Shown here: in pieces, positions 37,520 through 46,573 of the stretch | Numbering within the stretch: the stretch's first letter is position 1 | How the letters are laid out: every line of letters begins with the position of its first letter | DNA from: Nitrosospira sp. | GTDB lineage: Bacteria; Pseudomonadota; Gammaproteobacteria; Burkholderiales; Nitrosomonadaceae | Assembly: GCA_026399575.1 (NCBI GenBank) | Contig: JAPLQS010000064.1 | Location: 1 to 49,004 of the forward strand | DNA length: 49,004 nucleotides | Direction: 5' to 3' | Notes under the pieces: generated by a model | Databases searched by the model: none | What the model saw: only the letters and a program-made list of their open reading frames with translations | What the model was told of the DNA's origin: nothing | Made by a program: the position numbers and the translations under genes

Positions 37520-37570
37520 CGCCCGCGCTCTATCCTGCTCGGCCGCGGCGGTGGGGCAACGGCAATGGAA

Positions 37571-37855
37571 TTATTTCGATTTGGCGGCTTTCTTCAGGCT
37601 CTTGTACAAATCAGGGTTCTCGGTTTTCAGCAGTCCGGCCACGATCAGATCATCTTTCCTGATTTTACTCAGATCAATCTGTTCAACGTGTACCAATCGG
37701 ACAAGCTCTCTCACCGGCCGTGGCATGTTACGCCCGCTCTCATAGCGCGATCCGCCGCTTTGGGTAACACCGACCTTGCTCCAGAAATCATGCTGATTGA
37801 GGCCCAGCTTGCGGCGTATTTCACGAGGGTTGGATATTTCTTCAAAGAGTTTCAT
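37571..37855 (-). CDS. Small helix-turn-helix DNA-binding protein
   Basis: A 94-residue protein with an XRE/Cro-like helix-turn-helix (REIRRKLGLNQHDFWSKVGVTQSGGSRYESG, given here in part) and a helical C-terminal tail rich in K. It probably regulates transcription, but no target is evident; its divergent neighbour is lysC, 249 bp away. AGAGGATAGG precedes ATG 37855. No toxin gene is adjacent, so an antitoxin role is not supported. Confidence 0.75.
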   Translation of the reverse strand: MKLFEEISNPREIRRKLGLNQHDFWSKVGVTQSGGSRYESGRNMPRPVRELVRLVHVEQIDLSKIRKDDLIVAGLLKTENPDLYKSLKKAAKSK

Positions 37856-37872
37856 GGTGCCTATCCTCTACA

Positions 37873-37902
37873 GTTATATTTATGGGACTATGATGACTGC
37901 AA
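37873..37902 (-). promoter_or_regulatory. Candidate promoter of the HTH gene
   Basis: On the minus strand TTGCAG (37902-37897) and TATAAC (37878-37873) are 18 bp apart, about 20 bp before the start codon. This would give a very short leader. Confidence 0.5.
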
Positions 37903-38044
37903 GTCGGATTGAATATTCAAACCAATTCCCCCGATCCTGCACAATTATAAATCTAGTTGGTTTTTTTGCTCTGCGCAAGCAATAGAGACGATCTCTTTCA
38001 ATTTATTAAAATTACTTTCTTATTATAATCGCATGTAGTATGAA

Positions 38045-38075
38045 TTGAGTGTTCTTTGCGGGAATCGGGTAAAAT
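38045..38075 (+). promoter_or_regulatory. Candidate promoter of the aspartate kinase gene
   Basis: TTGAGT (38045-38050) and TAAAAT (38070-38075) with a long 19-bp spacer, 30 bp before the ATG. The spacing is not ideal. The rest of 37903-38104 is AT-rich with no gene. Confidence 0.35.
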
Positions 38076-38104
38076 TTGTGTCTTCTGATCATCCTTGACG
38101 GGGA

Positions 38105-39346
38105 ATGTTGGCAAACGTGGCATTGATTGTTCAAAAATACGGCGGTACCTCGGTCGGCAGTCCTGAGCGCATTAAGAATGTTGCTCGCCGGATAGCAAAA
38201 TTTCTATCCAAGGGTCACCGTCTGGTGGTGGTGGTGTCCGCCATGAGCGGAGAGACCAACCGCCTGATTGCGCTGGCCAAGGAGATACAGACCCATCCCG
38301 ACCCGCGCGAGCTGGACGTCATGGTTTCAACCGGAGAACAGGTTTCCGTGGCGCTGCTGTCGATGGCGCTCATGGAGTTGGGGATCAAGGCCAGAAGCTA
38401 TACCGGGGCACAGGTGCGGATACTCACCGACAATGCCCACACCAAGGCACGCATACTGAAGATCAATGAAGACAGGCTGCGTACTGACCTCGATGCCGGG
38501 TACATTGTAGTAGTAGCCGGATTTCAGGGAGTGGATGAAGCCGGCAGCATCACTACGCTGGGTCGGGGCGGATCGGATACGACAGCCGTGGCACTGGCAG
38601 CGGCGCTGAAAGCCGATGAATGCCAGATTTATACCGACGTGGACGGCGTCTATACTACCGACCCGCGCATCGTGCCCGAAGCGCGGCGATTGAAGACCAT
38701 CACTTTTGAGGAAATGCTGGAAATGGCGAGCCTTGGTTCCAAGGTGCTGCAAATCCGCTCGGTTGAATTCGCCGGTAAATACAAGGTCAGATTGCGGGTG
38801 CTGTCCAGTTTTGAGGAAGAAGGCGAGGGTACCCTGATTACTTTCGAGGAAGATAAAGACATGGAACAAGCCATCATTTCAGGTATTGCATTCAACCGTG
38901 ACGAAGCCAAGATCACCGTGCTGGGTGTACCCGACCGTCCCGGCATTGCCTATCAGATTCTGGGTCCGGTAGCCGATGCCAATATCGATGTGGATATGAT
39001 TATTCAGAATGTTGGCCATGACGGACTGACAGATTTTTCATTCACCGTACCACGCAATGAATTTGTCAGAACGGTAGACATCCTGAAGAGCCAGGTGCAG
39101 CCTCATATTGGTGCCCGCGACGTGATCGGCGGCGACAGGATAGCCAAGGTATCGATAGTGGGCGTGGGGATGCGCTCGCATGTCGGCATTGCCAGCAAGA
39201 TGTTCCGTACCCTGGCGGAAGAAGGTATCAACATTCAGATGATCTCCACCTCCGAAATAAAGATCTCGGTGGTGGTGGACGAGAAATATATGGAACTCGC
39301 AGTGCGGGTGCTGCACAAGGCTTTTGACCTGAATCAGGCATCCTGA
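38105..39346 (+). CDS. lysC: Aspartate kinase
   Basis: Aspartate kinase phosphorylates aspartate, opening synthesis of lysine, threonine, methionine and diaminopimelate. The 413-residue protein has the kinase domain ([47 protein letters not shown]) and two C-terminal ACT domains ([20 protein letters not shown] and [19 protein letters not shown]), implying feedback inhibition. The ATG at 38105 is used; GTG at 38117 ([10 protein letters not shown]) is a common start in relatives and also possible. Confidence 0.94.
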   Translation: MLANVALIVQKYGGTSVGSPERIKNVARRIAKFLSKGHRLVVVVSAMSGETNRLIALAKEIQTHPDPRELDVMVSTGEQVSVALLSMALMELGIKARSYTGAQVRILTDNAHTKARILKINEDRLRTDLDAGYIVVVAGFQGVDEAGSITTLGRGGSDTTAVALAAALKADECQIYTDVDGVYTTDPRIVPEARRLKTITFEEMLEMASLGSKVLQIRSVEFAGKYKVRLRVLSSFEEEGEGTLITFEEDKDMEQAIISGIAFNRDEAKITVLGVPDRPGIAYQILGPVADANIDVDMIIQNVGHDGLTDFSFTVPRNEFVRTVDILKSQVQPHIGARDVIGGDRIAKVSIVGVGMRSHVGIASKMFRTLAEEGINIQMISTSEIKISVVVDEKYMELAVRVLHKAFDLNQAS

Positions 39347-39491
39347 AATCCAGTCGCAGGACGTTGAGAGGTTTGACCGGGGGGTTGTTAACCGCTATCC
39401 TACCGCCTCTTCTGTGGAGAGATGATCGGGTGGTTACGGCAATAGCCCGTTGTGCATGGCGCGCGCTTTGAGCGCCACAGACCGCCCGAAC

Positions 39492-39520
39492 GTGAATTTC
39501 AGAGAAGTGGCCGAGCAGTC
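39492..39520 (+). repeat. Partial direct repeat of the tRNA-Ser 5' end
   Basis: The 29 bases at 39492-39520 match 39527-39555 (which holds the start of tRNA-Ser and nine bases before it) at 23 positions. It includes GTGGCCGAGCAGTC against ATGGCCGAGTGGTC. It looks like a decayed tandem copy of the tRNA 5' part. Confidence 0.6.
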
Positions 39521-39535
39521 ACGGCCGTAAATTTC

Positions 39536-39628
39536 GGAGAGATGGCCGAGTGGTCGAAGGCGCTCCCCTGCTAAGGGAGTATAGGCTCAAAAGGCTTATC
39601 GAGGGTTCGAATCCCTCTCTCTCCGCCA
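39536..39628 (+). tRNA. tRNA-Ser (anticodon GCT)
   Basis: Starts GGAGAGATGGCCGAGTGG and ends CTCTCTCCGCCA with encoded CCA. It has a long variable arm as expected for tRNA-Ser. The anticodon loop CTGCTAA sits in a CTCCC/GGGAG stem, giving anticodon GCT for AGC/AGT serine codons. Confidence 0.96.
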
Positions 39629-39661
39629 GTCTGATATAATTTTGCCAAGCACTAGTTTTCA

Positions 39662-39738
39662 GCGCCCGTAGCTCAGTTGGATAGAGTACTTGGCTACGAA
39701 CCAAGGGGTCGGCGATTCGAATTCGTCCGGGCGCACCA
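39662..39738 (+). tRNA. tRNA-Arg (anticodon ACG)
   Basis: Acceptor stem GCGCCCG pairs with CGGGCGC, followed by A and encoded CCA. The anticodon loop CTACGAA gives ACG (read as ICG). The integrase gene ends 35 bp downstream, so the 3' half of this tRNA is the probable attachment site of the integrative element. Confidence 0.96.
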
Positions 39739-39745
39739 TTAAATC

Positions 39746-39780
39746 AAGGGGTTAGGCCGAAGGTCTAGCCCCTTATTTTT
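39746..39780 (+). terminator. Terminator of tRNA-Arg overlapping the integrase stop
   Basis: AAGGGGTTAG (39746-39755) pairs with CTAGCCCCTT (39765-39774) with one G-T pair, followed by ATTTTT. The minus-strand integrase stop codon lies at 39773-39775 inside it. Confidence 0.75.
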
Positions 39781-40810
39781 GGTTTTGTGCCATAAACGTG
39801 CCATTTTCCGGCACATCCACAACCCTCAAAGTGCAGAGGCGATCCGCATAGGGCGCAAGATGGTCAGCCGATAGATGCGCATAACGCCGCACCATCTCCG
39901 GGCTTTCCCAACCACCCAATTCCTGTAAGGCAAAAAGTGGCGTGCCATTCTGCACATGCCAGCTTGCCCAAGTGTGCCGCAGGTCGTGCCAGCGGAAATC
40001 TTCGATTCCCACCGCAGCAAGCCCCTTATACCAAGCCTTGGTGCTGACCTGGGTAATCGGCCTGCCCTTGAAGCAGAACACGTGCGTCGGATGTTTCCCA
40101 ATCTGTTTGCGGATCAGCAATACAGCTTCGCGGTTGAGCGGCACCGCAATCGCTTTTCGCGCTTTTGCCTGATCGGGATGTATCCACGCCAGTCTTCGCG
40201 TCAAATCAACCTGTGACCACTGCATACCGGTGACATTCGCTCGCCGTAGTCCGGTGGCAAGGGAAAACGTCGCCATGTCTGCCAGATGCTCCGGTAAGGC
40301 CGCCAGCAGCCTTTGCGCCTCGTTGCGCGTCAAATAACGGATGCGGCGGGTCGGCTCCTTGAGCATTTTCACGTAAGGCGCGCGATCCAGCCATTCCCAT
40401 TCGTTGACGCAGCGACGGAGGATGGCGCGCAGGACTTCCAGCACACGATTTACCGTTGCATGCGTAACACCCCCGGCCAGTTTCGCGTCCGTGATCTTGT
40501 CGACCAGGTCGCGGTTGATGTCATCCAGAAACTTGCCATGCAGAAAACGATCCATCCAGCGCAAATGTATCTTGTCTGCATTGATCGTCGCCTTGTGGCT
40601 TTGCTCTTTCAGCCATCGCACCACGGCCTCGTTCCAGGTATGCCGGGGTTTCACGCCCAGCCGGGCAATCTGCCACAGCTCTACCTTGAAGCGATCGTGG
40701 TACTCCTGCGCGAGGGTTTCCTCTTCGGTGCCAGTAGATCGGCGTATTCGGTCCCCGTTGGGGGCGATGACATCGATCCACCAGACCTTGCTGCGTTTGA
40801 TAAGTGACAT
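39773..40810 (-). CDS. Tyrosine recombinase / site-specific integrase
   Basis: A 345-residue phage-type integrase that would catalyse insertion at the adjacent tRNA-Arg. The catalytic residues are visible: R189 (ATGLRRANVTGMQW), H275 and R278 (WHDLRHTWASWH), W301 at the H/W position (LGGWESPEMV) and nucleophile Y310 (VRRYAHLS). The N-terminal part contains a core-binding domain around 55-140. The ATG at 40810 has an excellent AAAGGAGGT ribosome site on the minus strand. It overlaps the upstream HTH gene by 130 bp. Confidence 0.95.
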   Translation of the reverse strand: MSLIKRSKVWWIDVIAPNGDRIRRSTGTEEETLAQEYHDRFKVELWQIARLGVKPRHTWNEAVVRWLKEQSHKATINADKIHLRWMDRFLHGKFLDDINRDLVDKITDAKLAGGVTHATVNRVLEVLRAILRRCVNEWEWLDRAPYVKMLKEPTRRIRYLTRNEAQRLLAALPEHLADMATFSLATGLRRANVTGMQWSQVDLTRRLAWIHPDQAKARKAIAVPLNREAVLLIRKQIGKHPTHVFCFKGRPITQVSTKAWYKGLAAVGIEDFRWHDLRHTWASWHVQNGTPLFALQELGGWESPEMVRRYAHLSADHLAPYADRLCTLRVVDVPENGTFMAQNQK

Positions 40811-41019
40811 GGGTTAACCTCCTTTCCCAGCATCACTTGCAACGCTTGCCAAGGCATAGCATAAAGCGAGCGCAAATAATCGGCAAGATCTGGTTCGAGA
40901 AATACCCAGCACTTTCCGACCTTGGCGGCAGGCACACGGCCAGCTTTGGCGCGACGGCGCAATTCTTCTGGGTGCAGTTTGAGAAATTGGGCAGCTCGTT
41001 CAAGATTAAGTGTCTCCAT
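40681..41019 (-). CDS. Helix-turn-helix (excisionase-like) protein
   Basis: A 112-residue protein starting METLNLERAAQFLKLHPEELRRRAKAG, a MerR/Xis-type winged helix-turn-helix (about 1-50, also VPAAKVGKCWVF and DLADYLRSLY). It may be a recombination directionality factor or regulator for the integrase. ATG at 41019 has GAGAAGG nine bases upstream. Its first 13 bases overlap the end of the replication gene, and its last 130 bases overlap the integrase in another frame, so the final 43 residues may be a by-product of the overlap. Confidence 0.75.
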   Translation of the reverse strand: METLNLERAAQFLKLHPEELRRRAKAGRVPAAKVGKCWVFLEPDLADYLRSLYAMPWQALQVMLGKEVNPCHLSNAARSGGSMSSPPTGTEYADLLAPKRKPSRRSTTIASR

Positions 41020-42403
41020 TGCCGCCATCCTTCTCGTCCGGGTTCCCAGCTTGTTGTGGCTGCTGGGCCGCGTCTGGCTGGTCCTTGCGATTATCCAGCG
41101 TATTGAACCGTCGCCCCTTGAGTGCCACCTTGCGCTGGATATAACGCTCCATGCCGTCATGCTGCTGGGTGCGCGCAGAGTGGTAATTTTTGGCACGGTG
41201 CAGGAACTCACCCAGCCCCTCACCAAAATCATCGATCCCCTCGCGTGCCATAAGTGCAGTCACACCACTTAGCCCGTTCAGGAATATCCAGTCATCCCCC
41301 GGCAGGCGTTGCATCCGGAAGCGTTTTAAGCGCGGCTGATCGAACGGCTGGATGTAGGCCTCAGAAACGGATTGCCAGACAGGGTGCGTGGCCCAGCGGG
41401 TGCGGGTGGTGTCGTTGGGATTAGGGATGGCCAGGCGCAACCAGTCTTCTGTCAAATAACGCCACAGCACTGCCTGAGAATTCAGCAAGCCCGGCACATG
41501 TTCGATCCGTATCTGCTTGAAGATTTCACGGCGTAGCTGGAATTCCTGCCGCCATACTTGGTCGCCTTGCTGCCAACCCTGCGGCTGCCACAGCTCGTAT
41601 AAATAGGTCTTGTGGGACTTGTATTCGATTTCCACGGTTTTTTCGTACAGGCGGCTGGATAGATCACCCCCGGCACCGACTACCCAGCCAGTGAAAGGGC
41701 AGGGGATGCGACGGTCGTAGTATTTCGTCAGCAGGTTGGCACGGGTCATCCAGCAGTTCTGATCCAGCCCGTCAAAATCAACCGCGCAGATGAAATCAAG
41801 AAACAGGTCTGCCCGGCTGATTGTTGGAGTTCCACCACACACGCCCAACTGTGCGATGACGCTGCACAGATCGGCGCTGGCTGCTTCCACGCCCACGGCG
41901 GCAAGGTATTCACTGGAAATCTGCACATGCGCCAATGGCAGGGCACTGGCGCGGGAGCGGCTGAGTTTGATCAGGTAGCAGTTATCCCTAAGGATGAACG
42001 GGAATCGCTTGGCGCCATGATCGGAGACTTCGAACAGGTGTTCGCCCGCTTTGAATTGGGCTTGAGACTGTTCTTTCTCGCTTTCTGACTGCGCCAGGAG
42101 TTTCAGCCTTTCCAGTTCTGCTTCCAATGTTTCGAATAGGCTGCCTGGAAAAGACAGATACAGGCTATCAATGCCAAACAACAACGGCTTGAATTCTGCT
42201 TTTTGACTGTTCTGTTCGCTTTTGCTGTTTGGGGATGCTCTGTTAGACGGCGGCGCATCCTCTGGATTATCTCCGCCGTGCTCCCGCCTGCCCGGTCCGC
42301 GCTGGCCGCGCTCCCGGTCGGCCAGTCGCACGGCTACGTTGGTTTGAGGTGCTTCGCTGTCTTCAGCGGGAACCACTGAGGCTAAAGTCGATGCTGGTTG
42401 CAT
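41006..42403 (-). CDS. Putative replication initiation protein (Rep_trans-like)
   Basis: A 465-residue protein. The N-terminal 80 residues are disordered and charged. From about residue 85 (LLFGIDSLYLSFPG) the sequence resembles replication initiation factors of plasmids and filamentous phages: SRADLFLDF, RLYEKTVEIEYKSHKTYLYELW and VWRQEFQLRREIFKQI match the R-D, Y-K and R-E core motifs of that group. This would let the element replicate after excision. ATG at 42403 has AAGGAG eight bases upstream. The family call is by motif only and moderately sure. Confidence 0.6.
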   Translation of the reverse strand: MQPASTLASVVPAEDSEAPQTNVAVRLADRERGQRGPGRREHGGDNPEDAPPSNRASPNSKSEQNSQKAEFKPLLFGIDSLYLSFPGSLFETLEAELERLKLLAQSESEKEQSQAQFKAGEHLFEVSDHGAKRFPFILRDNCYLIKLSRSRASALPLAHVQISSEYLAAVGVEAASADLCSVIAQLGVCGGTPTISRADLFLDFICAVDFDGLDQNCWMTRANLLTKYYDRRIPCPFTGWVVGAGGDLSSRLYEKTVEIEYKSHKTYLYELWQPQGWQQGDQVWRQEFQLRREIFKQIRIEHVPGLLNSQAVLWRYLTEDWLRLAIPNPNDTTRTRWATHPVWQSVSEAYIQPFDQPRLKRFRMQRLPGDDWIFLNGLSGVTALMAREGIDDFGEGLGEFLHRAKNYHSARTQQHDGMERYIQRKVALKGRRFNTLDNRKDQPDAAQQPQQAGNPDEKDGGNGDT

Positions 42404-42507
42404 GATGAATCTCCTTATCCATTGGCGGACATGCAAAAAGCTTTCCGCAACGGATAGGAATTAAATACATCAGCACCAGGCAAGTCACCCACCCAAAAAA
42501 CGGGTTT

Positions 42508-43320
42508 TTAGGTGACTGTACTTTTTTTCATGTAGGTGTCAGCAAATTTACGCAGGGCTTTGTCATTGTCTCCGCTGTATAGTTGCAATTCTTCGACAAA
42601 CAGCTGCCTGAGCTGCTTGTCATTCAGGCGGGTTGCGCCTTTTTCATGCAGGATTTCGAGCACCAGGCGCATTTTCTGGAAATTGGCCTGTTCGCGTTTT
42701 GCCATTCTCCTGTTCATCGCCGCTTTGAGCTTGGCAAAGAAGCTGTGGTCTCTGAGGAGTGCGGCCTTGCTGATGCGCTCGATTATGGATTTGCAGCCAA
42801 CAACCGTGGGGTCAATGCGCACCGCATCGAACAGCGCCTTGTCATCACCAGCGCGGACGCGCCCAATTAATTCATTCAGAAAGCAACCGTGGTAGAGCAC
42901 GCAGCGCAGGGAGTGACTTACAGATAGCATGGTACCAATGAATGCAGCCAGAATGGGGCGCATTTTTTCGGTATCTTCCTTGTTTGGAGCTTCCATGGCA
43001 TTGAAATGCTTGTGCACCTGGTTGACGACACCCGGTAAAGCGCCAATCTGACCAGGGGTCTCAATAATCTGTCTGTGCCAGTTCGCGACTTGCTCATGGT
43101 CAGACAGTTCGAGAAATAAAAGGGCGATATGCCCCTCAATGGGAAGTTCGTAGAGATGGCACCAGCTGCACGGCTTGGAATCTTCGGCAAAGAGCCTGTT
43201 TTCTTCCTCAACGAGCATTTGTGTTACTTCATCGACCTCGGCGGAGAAAAGCGGCCAGAACCTGAGAAAATCCCGCAGGTCTTCAGCGGTGATGCCGTTA
43301 GCGAAAGAAGTTTTGTCCAT
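42508..43320 (-). CDS. Hypothetical protein of the integrative element
   Basis: I do not recognise this 270-residue protein. It is soluble and mostly helical, with a CSWC pair near residue 52 that could bind metal, a conserved-looking middle (MLSVSHSLRCVLYHGCFLNELI) and a very basic helical C-terminal third (AKLKAAMNRRMAKREQANFQKMR). A good ribosome site, GAGGTGGT, precedes ATG 43320. It lies upstream of the replication gene by 104 bp and may belong to the same transcript. A regulatory or replication accessory role is possible but unproven. Confidence 0.7.
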   Translation of the reverse strand: MDKTSFANGITAEDLRDFLRFWPLFSAEVDEVTQMLVEEENRLFAEDSKPCSWCHLYELPIEGHIALLFLELSDHEQVANWHRQIIETPGQIGALPGVVNQVHKHFNAMEAPNKEDTEKMRPILAAFIGTMLSVSHSLRCVLYHGCFLNELIGRVRAGDDKALFDAVRIDPTVVGCKSIIERISKAALLRDHSFFAKLKAAMNRRMAKREQANFQKMRLVLEILHEKGATRLNDKQLRQLFVEELQLYSGDNDKALRKFADTYMKKSTVT

Positions 43321-43631
43321 GACACCACCTCACTATTTTCTGGCACTTTAGATCCCAGTATAGGTGGACATGCTGCCAATACAAATTTTTGTAGCTGCCC
43401 CGCTGTCGTGCGGGGTGGCTTGGATAAATAGCGTGGATTACCCTGGCACGATAACTTGCTTTCGGCCCACACCGGGCAGTTGGCGTAATTGCCAAAAGCA
43501 TATGATGCGAGTAGGCTTCCGACCAGCGCTAAAGCTGTTAGCAAGTGTATCAAGCAAGTGCAGCGACTTTACAAGAATGTAAAAATTGGATTGCTAGCCG
43601 ACCCGCCTGATTCGACCTGAAAGCGTAACCC
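43321..43631. other. 311-bp divergent intergenic region
   Basis: It separates the element's minus-strand core from the plus-strand restriction-modification gene and must contain divergent promoters. I see no gene, tRNA remnant or clear repeat in it. Confidence 0.4.
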
Positions 43632-46466
43632 ATGTCCGTCCCGCAAACCGTCCTCACGCTGATTGAAAATTTCGAGCGCAATCTCGACGCGTACCGCACC
43701 GGGCAATACAATGAAACCCAGGTCAGGCGTGATTTCATCGACCCGATGTTCAAAGCGCTGGGCTGGGACATGGACAACAGCCAGGGCTATGCGGAAACCT
43801 ATCGCGATGTCATCCACGAAGACGCGATCAAGGTTGGCCTCTCCACCCGCGCACCGGATTACAGCTTTCGCATCGGTGGCGCGCGCAAATTCTTCCTCGA
43901 AGCCAAGAAGCCTTCGGTCAATGTCAAAGAGGCTATCGAACCGGCCTTCCAGGTACGCCGCTATGCGTGGTCATCCAAGCTGCCACTGTCCATCGTCACC
44001 GACTTTGAAGAATTCGCCATTTATGACTGCCGCCAGAAACCTGACAAGAATGACAAGGCCAGCCAGTCACGACTGTTCTACTGCACTTTCCGCGACTATC
44101 CAGAAAAGTGGGATGAGATCGCGGCGATCTTTTCCAAGGACGCGGTACTTAAAGGCTCTTTCGACAAATACGCTAGCAGCACCAAAGGCAAACGCGGCAC
44201 CACCGCAGTAGACAGCGCGTTCCTGGCAGAGATCGAAGGCTGGCGCGATCTGTTGGCGCGCAATATCGCACTGCGCAACACCAGCTTGAGCCAGCGCGAA
44301 CTCAACTTCGCCGTGCAGCAAACCATAGACCGCATCATTTTCCTGCGCATTTGCGAAGACCGCGGCATCGAGCCTTACGGCAAGCTGATGGCCCTGCAGA
44401 ATGGCGTCAATGTTTATGATCGCCTGCGCGGACTGTTCCGTGCGGCGGATGAGCGCTACAACTCCGGCCTGTTCCACTTTACGCAAGAGAAGGGCCGTGC
44501 CGGCGCGCCGGACGAATTGACGCTGCATCTGAGCATCGACGACAAGCCGCTCAAAGAGATTTTCAAGAATCTTTACTACCCGGATTGCCCCTACGAATTT
44601 TCCGTGCTCGGCGCGGACATCCTCGGCAGCGTCTATGAACAATTCCTCGGCAAGGTCATCCGCCTGACCGCAGGCAACCGTGCCGTGGTCGAAGACAAGC
44701 CGGAAGTGAAGAAGGCAGGTGGGGTGTTCTACACCCCTGCCTATATCGTGCAATACATCGTACAGCACACCGTCGGCAAACTGCTGGAGGGCAAAACCAG
44801 CAAGCAGGCGGCAGGCATCACCATCCTCGACCCAGCGTGCGGTTCCGGCTCATTTCTGATCGGCGCATACCAATACCTGCTCGACTGGTATCTGGCGCGC
44901 TATGTGGCAGAAGGTGCAGACAAACACAGCAAGGGCAAGGAAGCGCCCCTGCGCCCTTTTGCACAAAAAGAATGGCGGCTGACCACATCAGAAAAGAAAC
45001 GCATTCTGCTCGAACACATCTATGGCGTGGACATCGACGCGCAAGCGGTGGAAGTCACCAAGCTCTCGCTGCTGCTCAAAGTGCTGGAAGGCGAGTCTGG
45101 CGAGTCGCTGAACAGCCAGATGAAACTGTTCCACGAGCGCGTGCTGCCAGATCTCGACCGCAACATTCAATGCGGCAACTCGCTCATCGCCCCGGACTTC
45201 TATGACAGCCAGCTTGACTTGGACACCGAGACCGCGCAGCGCATCAACGTATTCGACTGGCAAGCGGGTTTCCCACATATTTTCAAGGCCGGTGGATTCG
45301 ATGCGGTGATTGGGAATCCACCGTGGGTATCTTTAACAGGAAAATTTGGCAATGAAATTTGCGATAAGAGCGAACTGGACTATCTACAAAGAATATTCGA
45401 TGGGAATTCATATATGCCCAATATGTATGAATTCTTTATTGCCCAAGGTCTACGTTTGTCCAATAAAGGTGGAGTCTTTAGTTTCATTGTTCCAGATCGT
45501 TTTGGTCATAACAATCAGTTCAATTTTCTTAGGCGATCAATAGTAGAACGATCAACTCTTCGAGAAATTATTTACAACTTTCCGTTTCCAGGCATTACGG
45601 CGGACACAATGGTTTTTGTGATAGAACGTGGCGTACCTCAAAAGAATCACCAAGTTGTAATCGGTGAGTATGGAAAGAACGCAATCAGCCAGCTACAGTC
45701 AGAAATACTTAAAAATGCAGGGTGTGCTTTTCAATATTTCTCCAGCAGCAGCGAACGATCTCTTATCAATTCCTTAAAATCACGGCCAGGCGTTTTACCA
45801 TTATCTGAAATCTGTGAAACAACTTCAGGCTTTGGAGGGAAATCATCAGAAATTTTCTCATCCAAAATTTCTTCATTGCAGCAACCGATTATTAAAGGTG
45901 ATTGCATTGGACGATACGCGATTAAAAGCCAATATTGGTTTCAGTTTGTCCCATCAAACATAACAGGGCGAACAACTGACAAAACGAAGCTGGGAGCCAC
46001 CCCAAAAATTCTTCTTAGAAAAACAGGAAACTCTTTAATTGCAACAATTGATACATCTGGCAAGTTTCCCGAACAGTCTTTGTATTTCCTGTTCAATAAC
46101 AAAACACCAGTGGATTTTAAGTATCTGCTTGGGTTATTAAATTCGAAGCTATTGAATTTTTACTTTACTACGAGTGCGATCACAAACAGAAACAGTATTG
46201 CTCAACTAAAAAAAGTAGATTTAGATCAATTCCCCATCAAATATCTTGATTTAACCGAAGGTGAGGCACGCATCTCACACGACAAAATCGTCGCGTTGGT
46301 CGAAAAAATGCTCGCCCTGCACGAGCAATTCGCTGTCGCAAAGACCCCGCAAGACACTACGCTTCTGCAACGTCAGATCACCGCCACCGACCGGCAGATC
46401 GACCAGTTGGTATACGCGCTCTACGGTCTCACCGATGAAGAAATCGCTCTGGTTGAAAAAACATAG
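43632..46466 (+). CDS. Type IIG-like restriction-modification enzyme
   Basis: A 944-residue single-chain enzyme that should both methylate adenine and cleave DNA. Residues 70-92 hold a PD-(D/E)xK nuclease motif: APDYSF with P75-D76, then FFLEAKK with E90 and K92. The methyltransferase has motif I DPACGSGSF (near 400) and motif IV NPPW (near 562), with VTKLSLLLKVLEG of Eco57I-type enzymes. Residues about 570-875 resemble a target-recognition region, and the C-terminus is coiled (LLQRQITATDRQID). The recognition part, about 45330-46260, is visibly AT-richer than the rest, suggesting exchange of specificity. Specificity is unknown. Confidence 0.88.
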   Translation: MSVPQTVLTLIENFERNLDAYRTGQYNETQVRRDFIDPMFKALGWDMDNSQGYAETYRDVIHEDAIKVGLSTRAPDYSFRIGGARKFFLEAKKPSVNVKEAIEPAFQVRRYAWSSKLPLSIVTDFEEFAIYDCRQKPDKNDKASQSRLFYCTFRDYPEKWDEIAAIFSKDAVLKGSFDKYASSTKGKRGTTAVDSAFLAEIEGWRDLLARNIALRNTSLSQRELNFAVQQTIDRIIFLRICEDRGIEPYGKLMALQNGVNVYDRLRGLFRAADERYNSGLFHFTQEKGRAGAPDELTLHLSIDDKPLKEIFKNLYYPDCPYEFSVLGADILGSVYEQFLGKVIRLTAGNRAVVEDKPEVKKAGGVFYTPAYIVQYIVQHTVGKLLEGKTSKQAAGITILDPACGSGSFLIGAYQYLLDWYLARYVAEGADKHSKGKEAPLRPFAQKEWRLTTSEKKRILLEHIYGVDIDAQAVEVTKLSLLLKVLEGESGESLNSQMKLFHERVLPDLDRNIQCGNSLIAPDFYDSQLDLDTETAQRINVFDWQAGFPHIFKAGGFDAVIGNPPWVSLTGKFGNEICDKSELDYLQRIFDGNSYMPNMYEFFIAQGLRLSNKGGVFSFIVPDRFGHNNQFNFLRRSIVERSTLREIIYNFPFPGITADTMVFVIERGVPQKNHQVVIGEYGKNAISQLQSEILKNAGCAFQYFSSSSERSLINSLKSRPGVLPLSEICETTSGFGGKSSEIFSSKISSLQQPIIKGDCIGRYAIKSQYWFQFVPSNITGRTTDKTKLGATPKILLRKTGNSLIATIDTSGKFPEQSLYFLFNNKTPVDFKYLLGLLNSKLLNFYFTTSAITNRNSIAQLKKVDLDQFPIKYLDLTEGEARISHDKIVALVEKMLALHEQFAVAKTPQDTTLLQRQITATDRQIDQLVYALYGLTDEEIALVEKT

Positions 46467-46573
46467 GGTGCATTGGCATTCTGAATCTGCGAGTCAACCA
46501 CTCGAATACTGAACGCCAACTTGCGGCACTCAGAGGTCACAGCAGGGCAGCCAGGTCTCCGTGTTGCGCGAGG

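Noticed and set aside
41020-41232. 71-residue N-terminal extension of the HTH gene
   Set aside because: It overlaps the replication gene in another frame; the ATG at 41019 has a ribosome site and starts on the HTH fold.
46467-46573. Terminator between the convergent restriction and nuclease-like genes
   Set aside because: I found no clear hairpin followed by a T-run in the 107-bp gap.
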